Below, one piece after another: positions 1 to 13,400 of a stretch of 64,000 nucleotides of DNA. The DNA comes from Berberis thunbergii (Eukaryota; Streptophyta; Magnoliopsida; Ranunculales; Berberidaceae). Under the pieces are notes generated by a model. That model was given only the letters and a program-made list of their open reading frames with translations. It did not search any database and was not told where the DNA came from. The position numbers were made by a program, and so were the translations under genes. Where the stretch lies: the NCBI GenBank assembly GCA_003290165.1, contig QNQO01000509.1:617759-681758 (forward strand). Direction: 5' to 3'. Position 1 is the first letter of the stretch. Every line of letters begins with the position of its first letter.

Positions 1-77
1 AAATTTTGTCTACCTGACTCACTGTCTAGGGAGGCTAAAATGTTAGAGAGCTTATAATGCTTTTTGGATATCTTCAG

Positions 78-3000
78 GGAAGAGCTAGTGAAGGAATGCT
101 TAGAAAAAGGCACCCAGCTTGTCCAAGCAATTGCAAATACCCTTTTCAAGTTACCTGCAACGGAGGATCCGGATGGTCCTTTAGTGCACTTGCCACCACC
201 AACAACAAAATTGCCAAGGGAGAAGCATGTGTGTTTTCTTTCCTGTTCTACCTTATTTTATATTTTACTTTATTAAGTCTTGTATGATAGTTGAGCAATG
301 CATCTATTTCTTCGACCATGAAACTCTTTGCATGTAACCACCTTGTTTTTGTTGAGTGAGATCTAAAATCAAATTAGCTATGAATGTATAATCTCTGCAA
401 CATTTGAGTTGATAAGATATAATGCTTTCCTTGGTTCACAGTGCTGTAGATTGTTATCTGTCAGATTTTTCTTTTATTTCCCTTGTGGTAGTGTGTGTAG
501 CCACGAATGTTAATACCTTCATTGGTTAATTGATCCTTGTTTCAGTTGAAGTTTAACACTTTTATATATCCACGTATTAGTTGTTAAAATACTTACAGTG
601 CCTCTGGATACTCTATCGTTCTTCAACTTAGAAGAAAGATGTGTTCTAGCTAGTGAAGACTTAATACAGGGTTCACCCATTTCAAAAATCTGATAAGACT
701 TTGCATTTGAAAGGTTCTGATAGTCAGTAAGATATAAGTTGCTGAGGAACTTTTTATACATCACATTAGCAATAAATGAAAAGTATATAGACTTTTTATT
801 TGAAAGGTTTTTTATTTTTATTTTTATTTTTGGAAGGCGAGTTGGGTTTTTAAGGATCCCATAACCTATCAACTGGGCGACCTATTGGTCAACACCCATT
901 AGAAAGTAACCATGCCGCATGTGGGATTCGAAGCTAGGACGTGGGTGACAAACCCACACAGCCCTAACCACTAGGCCATAACACCATTGGCTTATTTGAA
1001 AGGTTCTGATAGTTAGTAAACCATAATGTTTGTTTAACTTGCTGATCAAAGACATTTTTTGTGGGCACGTTATATGAGGAGGTAAAGCTCTGGATCATGA
1101 ATTTCTACCATCTAAGATACGCTATTTGTTTGATTACATTTTATTGATTCACTGAAAGGAAATTTCGGAAAGGCATAGTATCCCTAATACTGTATGTTGA
1201 TCATAACTTACTATTACTGATTGTAATTATTTTTTTCTATCCAGCTTCCAAATCCCTAATGCTCTATGTTGATCATAGTTTTACTGTTACTGATTGCAAT
1301 ACTTTTTCTCTGTTCAGCTTCCAAAGCCAAAACCCCCTACAAAGTGGGAGGAGTTTGCTAAAAAGAAAGGTAAGTCACATTTATTTTTATTTATTTACCT
1401 TTTACTCGAGAGGAGGGATACAAGATATGAATAAGAAGGAACATGACGAGAATAAAGGTTTAGGCAATAACCACATATTTTTTGTGCATATATCTGGTTT
1501 TTATCTCTTCTTCTACTGTAGAAATATATAAGATTAGCATCTTTATGTTTAAAGTATACTGCTTCATAAGTTGCATATTGGGTTTAATAGGATTAAGGAA
1601 ATAACCCGAGTCAACACAAATGTCTGATTTCTTTATCAATTCTTTTACAGGTATCGTCAACCGTAAAAAAGACAAGATTGTGTACGATGAACAGACTGCT
1701 AGTTGGAAGCGTCGCCATGGTTATGATCGTGTGAATGACGACAAAGATGTTCCAATCATTGAAGCCAAGTTGACTGATGGTAAATAATTAATACATTAGC
1801 AAATGAAGTGTTTTCATAATTGACTATAATTCTTTTATTTTTTCCTGCTAGTTGATTGGGTATTCCTGTTATAATTTTAGTCGGTGAAAATGATAATATT
1901 GACAACTTAGACTGTAAACAGGTATTTATGTAGTCTGCTGCTCAGTGGAACTTTCAGTAATCAATCACTAGTTTTAGGCTTGTAGCAGTGTATTTAAGAT
2001 CAATGGTCATACTGGACACGGTTGTGCATTAATAAAGTTCTTTTCTGCCACGTAAAATGAATTTAATCCTTAGCATCTTTTATTTTTTCGTTTATTTTTA
2101 AGAGTGAGCTTTCAGTATCTAATTCAAAAGCGAGGGAGAGATTAATAACTAAGTGAGTGCATGGGAGCTTACCTTTGTGTGATTGTGTTTACCTAGGGTA
2201 GGTCCGCTGTCTGTGTTCTGAGCTGATATGGGTTGGCATTTGTTGACTCAAGAATTTGTTTTGCTTGTTGCTACAAATTGTCTTTATCCTTTTGTGCTTC
2301 TATTAATTTATTTGCTGCTTGTCAGAGAAATAGCAGAAAAGGAAAAGCTTTGTGTGATAGTTTATATGTTCCAAGTGTAAAAGTGGTTGATTGTTATCTT
2401 CAATTGTTGTTGCTGTTATTGCAGAACCTGGAGAGGATCCTTTTGCCAAGAGACAATCAGAAAAGAAAAAGCGAGTTGAAAAGCAAGAAAAGAACAGGCT
2501 TCAAAATCTGAAACAAGCTGCAAAAGTTGGTGCCTTGCCAAGGTTTGGCATTTAACACTTGGTCTTAATTTATAACTGATCACCACATAACGTGATATGA
2601 AACTCCACAATGGTTTTATAACATGTTAGTCCTATGCACCATAACTGTTGTATATCCTTTTATTCTGGACTCAATTTGAAGGACAAACTTCTTCAAGCTT
2701 GTCTTTATACCTCGATTTAAAGATTTTTGTCCAAGGGGATGACAATACCACTGTTGATTCTTATCACCCGGTTTATTATTTATTTGTTTTGAAAGAATTA
2801 TTTGTTAATATTATAAGAAAAAAAGTAAAAGTTGGTTGCATGATATGGTCCTTGTCACTCATTTCTGAAGATTATAGTAAATCTGAAGCACAGAGTAGTA
2901 ATACTGTATGCATTCTTAGAAGGAACTGACCTAGATTTTCTGGCAGCCATGTCCAACTTGCTGCAACAGCACTGCCTATTACTGGAACTAAAAGTGCTCC

Positions 3001-3670
3001 AAAGAAAGTTAGTAAAGGCGAGCTAGAGAATGTTGCTGGAATGGCAGCTACTGCCACAGCCAGTGGAGGGAAGTTTGATAAGAAACTGGCAGGAGAGAAA
3101 CCGGCGAAGCATCCTGGGAAGTATCGCAAGGTTTGTATTATACATGCATTGTTGACTGTGCAAATTGTTCCTTCGCTTTCTCCTCTTTGGAAACCATAAC
3201 AAAACCTGGGTTATTTATCTCTTTCCTTTTTTTTTTCTTTTTATTTAGTTCCTCCCAGTTGTGCAAGGGAAGGGAATGGGCTCACAGGAGCAACAACAAA
3301 CCGAAAAGGTTCTTAACAAGCTTATCTCCCAGAACCCGCTTGAGATACTTAATGTTGACAGGGTAAACCAGCTTTTTAGTGCTCCCTTTTTCTATCTCTC
3401 GTGATGAGGCATTCTCTGATTCTGAAATTAATATTACCGTGTATGAACTCTGTGATATAGGCTGTTGACATGTTTAATGTGAAGAAAGATAAGAAACGAA
3501 GGAACAAGAACCAGGATGACAAGTCTTCTTCAAGCAAAAGCAAGTTGGGTCCAAATAAGAAACCTTACAAAAAATCGTCAAAGAAAGGATTTTCAAAGAC
3601 TTCATCAAGGGCACCATCCAAATCGTCAAAGAAAGGATTTTCAAAGACTTCATCCAAGGCTTCTGCTTAG
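78..3670 (+). CDS. RRS1: Ribosome biogenesis regulatory protein RRS1 homolog (5' end outside window)
   Basis: Seven exons read in one frame: 78-228, 1318-1369, 1651-1779, 2425-2542, 2947-3130, 3249-3362 and 3461-3670 (TAG stop). Every junction is GT-AG and the phases match. The first visible exon starts in mid-codon after an AG acceptor, so the start codon lies upstream of the window. Family hallmarks are LPREK, then [11 protein letters not shown], a W-x-R-R-x-GY stretch ([10 protein letters not shown]) and DPFAKR, followed by a lysine-rich tail. In yeast and animals RRS1 is a nucleolar factor that, with Rpf2, brings 5S RNP into the pre-60S ribosome; the same role here is by homology. The last exon holds a 48-bp direct repeat (from 3572 and 3620) that duplicates a 16-residue basic unit containing [11 protein letters not shown]. 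No lesion is seen. The identification is firm. Confidence 0.93.
810..991 (-). mobile_element. tRNA-derived SINE in an RRS1 intron
   Basis: Read on the minus strand, the segment starts with a pol III A-box-like stretch (TGGCCTAGTGGTTAGGG) and then a B-box-like GCTTCGAATCCC, and ends in a repeated A-rich tail (AAAAATAAAAATAAAAA). It is flanked by 14-bp direct repeats, TTATTTGAAAGGTT, at 796-809 and 992-1005. Internal promoter boxes, an A-rich tail and a target-site duplication together define a SINE. Splicing of the intron (229-1317) is not visibly affected. Confidence 0.82.
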
Positions 3671-4493
3671 GTCTCTACTAGTTGAGGTGTAGGCATGAAT
3701 ATGTTGTTTTTGACAGTTATTTATTTTTTGATGGCTTGTTTGGTGGTCTAAAAAGGAATATCAATAGAAAATTTTTGTATTCGGGCTATTTTTGTTCTTT
3801 TTCTTTGATGATGGGTAAGCTTTTTGAAATATCTCCCCGTTGTGAAAAATTGCCTTTCTCCGTGATCTTTGTATCTTTTACAGTGCTCTCGGTCTTTTGA
3901 GGATGCTCGAGAGCGTTTGTTTTGCATAGATAATGAATATAGCAGTTGGATAACAACATCAATGCAACTGCGGCTGATTATATTCAGACTGAATTACATT
4001 TTAGGAGAGCGTTGAGAAATGTCTGGAGTGCAAATTTTCTGCCTCAAGCATGAAAAATTGCCATATCCATTTGAGAATTTAGGATGAGATTGAAAATGCA
4101 TTTGGACTGGCACATTTCCTTGCCAGCAACTCATGCTGGACCATTGTCTAATAAACAAAGTTGAAATCCAATCTACGAAAAGTTAATGTCGTTGACAGCC
4201 CTACGAACAATACATGCAATAAAATCTGTCATTCTGGCGACTCTTATATGCAATCAAAATTCAGCTACATTGCCATCAGAAACTCCCAAAAAGTACAGTT
4301 CTTGAATTGCAGAACCACAAACCATTTGATCGAGACGGCATGAAGATAAGTATCACTAACCACAAGTTCATCTATTGATTGGCTTTAGTTACTGAGTTTG
4401 CACCACTACCAAAAGCAAACAGCATAATCTTTTTACAATCATACAGATTACAAAGAACTGACACAGAACACATATGGGATGAAAAGGCCAATG
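3671..4493. other. Convergent 3' intergenic region, no gene seen
   Basis: This stretch separates the RRS1 stop codon (+) from the O-fucosyltransferase stop codon (-). It must hold both 3' UTRs and poly(A) sites. I see no coding sequence or RNA gene in it. Confidence 0.6.
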
Positions 4494-7400
4494 CTACAAT
4501 TTTGATTCACAAAAGCAATCTGGCAAGGCAGACCCTCTTCCCATGATAAAATCATTTTTATGAACCTTCCACATAGCTTTCACCAATTCTGCTTCTTCCA
4601 ATCCCTTGGAAGAGAACTCTGCAAAAGCTTTTCTGCTCAAGAAAAGAGTTTTATACAACCCCTTACATGCTCTCATCGCAGACACCATCTTATCCATGTT
4701 TCCAAAATATGTAGCCACATAAGAGTCACTATTGATTGACACATGATAGTCCAGTGCAGCTTTGGTGTTCCCATGCATGCTAGTGAAATCCTCACTACTG
4801 AGAAGTGTAGATTTGGTATACACGTTGGTATAAACGGATGTTAGTTCTTCAATTTCCATAAGACCATCACCAGCAGCTAGATAGATAGTGGTGTTTTTTG
4901 GAATTGCAAGCGCTTTAAGGATGAGAGCTGTCTCATTTGGGGTGAGGGGACACTTCCCACGGCTTCTCCAAATCTGAGCCATCTCTCCAGTCCATGGCTT
5001 TCGATCTCCTCGTGCTGCATTAATGGCTTTGTTTGAAGCCATAGACAGGTTTTGGTACTCACACTGACTATAAGCTACCATGTCAGGCTCAAAACGAAGG
5101 TGAAGGGACATGAATGGTTTTGGTATTGCATCCAGAAGCTCAGAACCTTTCTTCTCTAGGTTTTTAGTCAGATGCAAAGCTTTGTAACAGGCTTGGCAGA
5201 GTGCTGCTTTTGCATACAAAGGATACCTGCGAAATCATGGCAGATAACAGTATAAAATAAATCAATCATGACAAATGCTTAATTACTTCTTAGTTGTATA
5301 AAAAAAAGGGCATCAATAGGAAGGATCCTAATCTATCAGCAAGTGCACCCGGGGGTGTTTTTTTTGTTTTTGTGAGGTGGGTGGGGTGGGGGTGTGGTGA
5401 GATGGTTGTTGAGGGACTTTGACTGAATGACTTTCTTTAGGCTCATAGTCGATTTCGCTTTTGGATCTCAAGACACATGTGAATCTGAAGTTCTAATATG
5501 TTTTCAATTCCTTCGCTAAACTTCATATAATTCTAGGATCCAACTTCCATTTCAATTAGGCTTTAGGTTTCTTTCCAAATTATTTATGCCCTCAAAAGTG
5601 GATAAGGCTGACCTTGGAGGTTACCCTAAGTAATATACAGTGATCAAAAGAATGGTACCTGTCCCTTCTCTGGCTCACTGCAGGTGTTATTGAAATGTAA
5701 TGATGCTCCAAAAGTGATGGCAGAACACTCTCAATGTAATCAAAATGACCTTTGCGCTTGCTGCAGTCCACTTGAACTGGTTCTTTGGATGCTATCTCTG
5801 CTGGCAGGTCTTTGACAACAGTAATAAAACCTTTCATATGCTGAATGAAATAGTCAACATCAAAGACATCTGCAAAACCACTGCATTGAGGTTCACAAAG
5901 GTTGAGTCTCATAATGATACTGTAAAGGAAAGAAAAACACTAGTTCAATTGTTCATAATTTAAAGGGAAGCTAGAAAGTGTGGTTAATCTCTATTCTGTA
6001 GGCAATGTACAGTACTAGGTTTTGAGTCAATAATGCATTTCAATAAACATCTAGGTAATAAACAACGATGGTTACATGTTCTTAACGGCTGACCAACACT
6101 CTATGCGACTGACCAACGCTATCAACGGCTGACCAACAGTACCTTGGACTCACTAACCTTCCCGGGGCAAAAATGAAAAGGATGGCTCTAATACCAATTT
6201 TTACCAGGACTAGAGTTTTCAGAGTTTTCAGTTTTACACTACAGAAGAGATAGAATAAATGGAATGAAGAAGAAAACAACAACAATCCACAACAAAATAA
6301 TAGGACAGGAAGATATAAACCAGTAGAATAAGGGAGAGAAGAAGAACAGTATAAGCATTAAATAACATAAAAATGCAAGAATTAGAAAAATTACATCCAT
6401 CAGATGAATTTTGAAAATCTTAACTTTGATCACTACAATCGATCGATCTATCTCTAAGACAGTTTCCTGCTTTACACTTAGAGAGGACCTAGAAGATCTT
6501 ATCAGAGTGTGATCTTTCTTTTAAGTTAAGCATTTTGAAATTCAGCTTTGAAGAACTCTACTTTGTATTGTCCAAGAGAACACCCGATTCACTTCTTAGG
6601 GTGACTTTGATAGTGCAACCAAGTCCAATACTTTCTTTTAAGTAGAGGTTTTGGAGAGGAGAAGAAAACAGAGAGTTGTATGGTAAGAAAGGATGCTTAT
6701 ATATTGATAAGAAAATACACGGAAAATAATTACAGAGGTGTAGGACTTACAGGTGGAATGTCCAAGAGAGACGGAGAAGAGAGGAAGGCTTACAATATCA
6801 GAGAGCTAAGGGTTACAGAGCAGGTTTGGGGTTCTAGAATTGTCTGTCTTGCTCTGGAAGAGTTTACATTTATTTATAGATAGAAGAGACGAAGAGATAA
6901 GACCCTTCCTTGAGTGGAGGAGGTTTATCCTTTGCTTTGTCTTGTTGCATTGAGTGGAGGTGGACTGTTGAAGATGCTTCGACTGTTCACCTTTTGATTG
7001 TCGGCAGGTACTGTTGAAAATGCTTCGACTGTAGCTGCATTAATTGATTGTACTGTAGCTTCACGCGGAGGCTTTGAAAAAAGAAAAATGATGCTTGTCG
7101 GGCTGTCTGTTGACTGTGGCCGAAAGCATTTTGTCTGATTGAGGAGGTGGCAGATGTTGCCCTTGGTAGTAATGGACATGGGGTCCATTCACAAATCTCG
7201 AGGATCGATGACTCCATAGCAGTCATCTTCATTGAGATCAACTGTTTGATCTTCTTCTTCATCTTCATCAGCTTCATCTGAACATATCTGTGACAGAGTC
7301 TCAATGAGCTGAGCCCTGGTTGGCTTGGTCATAATCTTCTGTAGAATCTGCTGCTTCAACTGTTTAACGTTGGAGGATGATTCTGAGAGAGGAGGACCTA

Positions 7401-10400
7401 ACTGCAACTGCGGGACAGGTGGTGTAGGAGACACCTCTTTTTTGGAGAAGAAGGCTGTTACACCTTCTTTTGTGACCTTTGAGTGGTCAAACCTTTGCCA
7501 CCACTTAACCTTGTAGCGCCGGCATAACCATTGGGGTTTGGCTTTTGAAAGACTGATTGGGGAATCAGGGATGGAACAGACATAGTCCCAACACATGATC
7601 CAAGCAAGATTGAATCGAATGAAGAACCAGGTCGAGAGTGACTGTTGTTCTACAGGCTCTGGAGGCTGGTACTTATCTCTGAAGATATTCCATCCTTCTC
7701 GAACAAGAGATGGAAGAATCTCAATAACTGGACCAAAGGAACTCCACCATTGATGTTGGAACCAAAATGGCAGAACTTTGGCACTGAACTTTTTGCAAAA
7801 AAGGAAGAACCAAGAATGGCCCGATTGATGAGAACTTATAAGAAATGCTCTAGTCCAAGCATTCTTATAATCATAATAACTGTATGTTTGGGGAACATAG
7901 CTCTGTGAGAGCTTCTTGTGAAAACAAGGGTGTTGGCCCCATTCAGCTTCTGTCATAACTTTAAAAATCTGACACTTGGAGAAGGTGATTCGAGTTTTAG
8001 TGTCATCATAATGATGAGTAACACTAATCGAATCAGAGTCTACCAGAATGAATTCATAGAATTCTCTGGTTTTGGTTGCATCGGACTCTTCATATGGTTG
8101 TTCTGGAGAGTAAAGATGCCTTGAGATTGCTTGGGGATCAGAGATGAGGACTCTGAATTGAGGTTCAACCATACATAACAAGTCCAAATTGGTCTTGTTG
8201 ATGTATTGGAGAGGTGCCTGATTAGGCTTTGGAAAACTTACCAGAGAGTTCAACTCTTCATTTTGAGCAAGAGCTGAATACTTCTGAGTTAATTGGAGGG
8301 CATAAGAAAGAGGGGCTGGCTGCGGAGAAGCAGAAGGCTTCTTCGCATAACTTGCCTTTGATTTGGGCTTGGGAGATGAGTTGGAAGAAGAACTCATCTT
8401 CGGAGGAACTCATGGGAGAGGAAGTCTGCCAGTGAGTTGTCTTTACCCTTTATATACTTGATATCAAAATCAAATGCAGAAATCAAACCTTGCCATCTGG
8501 CGAAAATCTGTTTGGAAACCAAATTTAAAACATCTTTAGTTAAAATGTTTTTTGCAGATTGGCAATCAATTTGTAATAAAAAATTTTGATTAATCAAATC
8601 ATCTTGAAACTTCATGATGCACAATACGATTGCTAAAACTTCTTTTTTGACTGTAGAGTAATTCATTTGAGTGGAAGTCCAAATACCAGAATGGTATCGA
8701 ACTAATTGAATAGTAGAAGACTCAGGTAGACGCTGTTTGAGGATACCACCATACCCATGATTGGACGCATCTGTGTTTTGAAGGCATCGGGATCTGCAAT
8801 TCCTAAACAAGGAAGACTTTTGACTTGACGTTTGACTTGGCGGACTATAGAAGTATGGGCTTCAGTCCATGGGCCTGGGTTTTTCTTAAGGCGATTGTAT
8901 AAGGGCTTAATTAAAACACGGAGGCCTTGATAAAAATCTGCAACATAATTTAAAGATCCAATAAATCTTTGCAATTGGGTTTTATCCCGGATTTCATCTG
9001 AAAATTTGTCAGCAAATTCAATTGTTCTTGAAATTGGGGTAATCGTCCCATTGAAGATCTTGTGACCTAGAAATCTAACATTTGTTTGAAACAAATTGAT
9101 TTTGGTTGGAGATAAAACCAATCCATTCTTTTTAATACAATTTTCAAATTGATATAGTGTTTCCAGTGAGCTAAAACTGAATCAGAGAACACCAGTATAT
9201 CATTGATATACACAATGGTGAACTGAGAGAATTGGGAGAGAATATCATTCATGATATTCTGGAACTCACTAGGAGCATTTTTGAGGCCGAAGAGCATAAC
9301 ATTCCACTCGTAATGTCCAAGGGGAACATTAAAAGCGGTTTTATACCGATCTTGAGGATGAACTTGGATTTGCCAAAATCCAGATTTCAGATCAAATTTA
9401 GAGAAAACACAAGCATTATGTAGTCTCTTAAGGAGATCTCGCTGAGAGGGAATTGGATAACGAATCCATTGAAGAACCTGATTTAAAGGTTTATAATTTA
9501 TCACAAGACGAGGGTTGCCTCGTTCAAGCTCTGCAGCTTTATTAACATAAAAAACGGCACAACTCCAAGGAGATTTAGAATCTCGGATGAGTCGTTTCTG
9601 TTTTAAATATTGAATTTCTTGTTTGCAAAATTCCATAAGTTCGCTATTCATTTGACGAATTTCATTATCCAGCCCATGTGAAATCCAAACACCATTTGAC
9701 ATCCAAACAAAAGTATCGGTCCAACCCGGCCCGACAATTTAAACAGAAAAAGCCTTATGGCCCAAAGCCTGCTAAGCCACTTGAACAGTACTATAGCAAG
9801 CCCAAACATCATGGGACACATAAGTCCAAACCCTTTAAGAAAGGCTCCACTTCAAAGCCTGTTTGCTTTAAGTGTGGTCAGCCTGACCATTATGCAAAAC
9901 AGTGCAGAACGACCCAAAAGGTCCAAGCCCTTGACATTCCCAAACATATGAAACATATGTTTCTCAATTGTCTGATTGATTCAAACTCCGATTCTTCTGA
10001 ACCTGAATTACAGATAAATAACCTCAATTATTCCTCTGATTCTTCTTATTCCTCTGCACAATCATGTGATTGTACTCCTGGTGCATGCTTATGCCACCTT
10101 TCTGCGAAACCAAAAATCAATATGTTATCACAAAATAAGCAATCACAAATATTACTTGATTTTGTAGATAAAATTGATGATCCTCAAATGAAGACTGAAT
10201 ATCTTCAACACATTAAAAATTCACTCACCCAAACTAAACCTCCTCCTGATGTGATCACTTCTTTTTATGATCACAGAGAAATCATTAGAAGGTTTAATCA
10301 AACAAAAGCAAGCGCTTCTCCTGTTAGTCTTGCAGACTTACAGCATGAAGTTAATAATCTTAAAAAAGAAGTTAATCAGTTAAAACAACATCAAAATTTA

Positions 10401-13400
10401 ACTGACCTTCACATTCAAATGTTGCAAGAAAATCAGTTTCCCGCTATTTCTGACAAAGAAGAAGAAATAAATCCTATTATTTCTTCACAACAACCTTCTT
10501 CTTCAAAGCAGAAACAAGCAGATTTCCTTTGCAATTTAAATAAAAAACAAGTTAATCCACATATTGTTACCATCCAAAAATGGTATGTGGATATAACTTT
10601 AAACATTTATAATGAAACAAACATATCAGCAATGGCCTTGATTGATTCAGGGGCTGATATGAATTGTATCCAAGAAGGTATTGTACCTATACAATACTTT
10701 AAACAAACAACTCAAAGTCTGTATACTACAGATAACTCAAAACTTCAAATTGCATTCAAATTAACAAATGCTCATATTTGCAAGAATAAGATTTGCATTA
10801 AGCAACATTTTCTTCTTGTTAAAAATATGGAACAAAAAATGATTTTAGGTACACCCTTTATAAATGCAATTTCTCCATTTTCTGTATCTAAACAAGGGAT
10901 TTCAACTACCATTCTTGGTACTAAGGTTGAATTTCCATTCTTGTTTAAATCAGAAGTTTATGAACTTAATCAAGTTTCTAAACAAAAGTTTTTGAATCGT
11001 TTAATCTGGAAACAACAGCAGTTAAACTTTCTGAAACAAGAAATTGAATATAAAAGGGTAGCTGATCAAATCAGTGAACCTAAACTTCAATCTCAAATTA
11101 TCCAATACCAAAAACATTTGCAAGATGAACTCTGTTCTAATTTGCCTAATGCATTTTGGTATAGATTTCAACATGTGGTTCGTCTTCCTTATGAATCAGG
11201 GTTTGATGAAAGAAAAATTCCCACTAAGGCTCGACCTATTCAAATGAATAGCGAACTTATGGAATTTTGCAAACAAGAAATTCAATCTTTAAAACAGAAA
11301 CGACTCATCCGAGATTCTAAATCTCCTTGGAGTTGAGCTGCTTTTTATGTTAATAAAGCTGCAGAGCTTGAACGAGACAACCCTCGTCTTGTGATAAATT
11401 ATAAACCTTTAAATCAGGTTCTTCAATGGATTCGTTATCCAATTCCCTCTCAGCGAGATCTCCTTAAGAGACTACATAATGCTTGTGTTTTCTCTAAATT
11501 TGATCTGAAATATGGATTTTGGCAAATCCAAGTTCATCCTCAAGATCGGTATAAAACCGCTTTTAATGTTCCCTTTGGACATTACGAGTGGAAGTTATGC
11601 CCTTCGGCCTCAAAAACGCTCCTAGTGAGTTCCAGAATATCATGAATGATATTCTCTCCCAATTCTCTCAGTTCACCATTGTGTATATCGATGATATACT
11701 GGTGTTCTCTGATTCAGTTTTAGCTCACTGGAAACACTATATCAATTTGAAAATTGTATTAAAAAGAATGGATTGGTTTTATCTCCAACCAAAATCAATT
11801 TGTTTCAAACAAATGTTAGATTTCTAGGTCACAGGATCTTCAATGGGATGATTACCCCAATTTCAAGAACAATTGAATTTGCTGACAAATTTTCAGATGA
11901 AATCCGGGATAAAACCCAATTGCAAAGATTTCTTGGATCTTTAAATTATGTTGCAGATTTTTATCAAGGCCTCCGTGTTTTAATTAAGCCCTTATACAAT
12001 CGCCTTAAAAAAAACCCAGGCCCATGGACTGAAGCCCATACTTCTATAGTCCGCCAAGTCAAACGTCAAGTCAAAAGTCTTCCTTGTTTAGGAATTGCAG
12101 ATCCCGATGCCTTCAAAATAGTAGAAACAGATGCGTCCAATCATGGGTATGGTGGTATCCTCAAACAGCGTCTACCTGAGTCTTCTACTATTCAATTAGT
12201 TCGATACCATTCTGGTATTTGGACTTCCACTCAAATGAATTACTCTACAGTCAAAAAAGAAGTTTTAGCAATCGTATTGTGCATCATGAAGTTTCAAGAT
12301 GATTTGATTAATCAAAAAATTTTATTACAAATTGATTGCCAATCTGCAAAAAACATTTTAACTAAAGATGTTTTAAATTTGGTTTCCAAACAGATTTTCG
12401 CCAGATGGCAAGGTTTGATTTCTGCATTTGATTTTGATATCAAGTATATAAAGGGGAAAGACAACTCACTGGCAGACTTCCTCTCCCGTGAGTTCCTCCA
12501 AAGATGAGTTCTTCTTCCAACTCATCTCCCAAGCCCAAATCAAAGGCAAGTTATGCGAAGAAGCCTTCTGCATCTCCGCAGCCAGCCCCTCTTTCTTATG
12601 CCCTCCAATTAACTCAGAAGTATTCAGCTCTTGCTCAAAATGAAGAGTTGAACTCTCTGGTAAGTTTTTCAAAGCCTAATCAGGCACCTCTCCAATACAT
12701 CAACAAGACCAATTTGGACTTGTTATGTATGGTTGAACCTCAATTCAGAGTCCTTATCTCTGATCCCCAAGCAATCTCAAGGCATCTTTACTCTCCAGAA
12801 CAACCATATGAAGAGTCCGATGCAACCAAAACCAGAGAATTCTATGAATTCATTCTGGTAGACTCTGATTCGATTAGTGTTACTCATCATTATGATGACA
12901 CTAAAACTCGAATCACCTTCTCCAAGTGTCAGATTTTTAAAGTTATGACAGAAGCTGAATGGGGCCAACACCCCCGTTTTCACAAGAAGCTCTCACAGAG
13001 CTATGTTCCCCAAACATACAGTTATTATGATTATAAGAATGCTTGGACTAGAGCATTTCTTATAAGTCCTCATCAATCGGGCCATTCTTGGTTCTTCCTT
13101 TTTTGCAAAAAGTTCAGTGTCAAAGTTCTGCCATTTTGGTTCCAACATCAATGGTGGAGTTCCTTTGGTCCAGCTATTGAGATTTTCCATCTCCTGTTCG
13201 AGAAGGATGAAATATCTTCAGAGATAAGTACCAGCCTCCAGAGCCTGTAGAACAACAGTCACTCTCGACCTGGTTCTTCATTCGATTCAATCTTGTTTGG
13301 ATCATGTGTTGGGACTATGTCTGTTCCATCCCTGATTCCCCAATCAGTCTTTCAAAAGCCAAACCCCAATGGTTATGCCGGCGCTACAAGGTTAAGTGGT

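Larger units (their letters stand above)
6214..9655 (-). repeat. Left arm of 3.4-kb inverted repeat
   Basis: This arm is the reverse complement of 11240-14707. The arms differ by scattered substitutions and small indels; in the ORF2 region I count under ten residue changes in about 400 codons, so identity is roughly 98 %. The match is contiguous from 6236 to 9655 against 11240 to 14674, with a looser extension to 6214/14707. The inner edge is at TCAAATGAATAGC (9643-9655 in complement). Confidence 0.9.
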
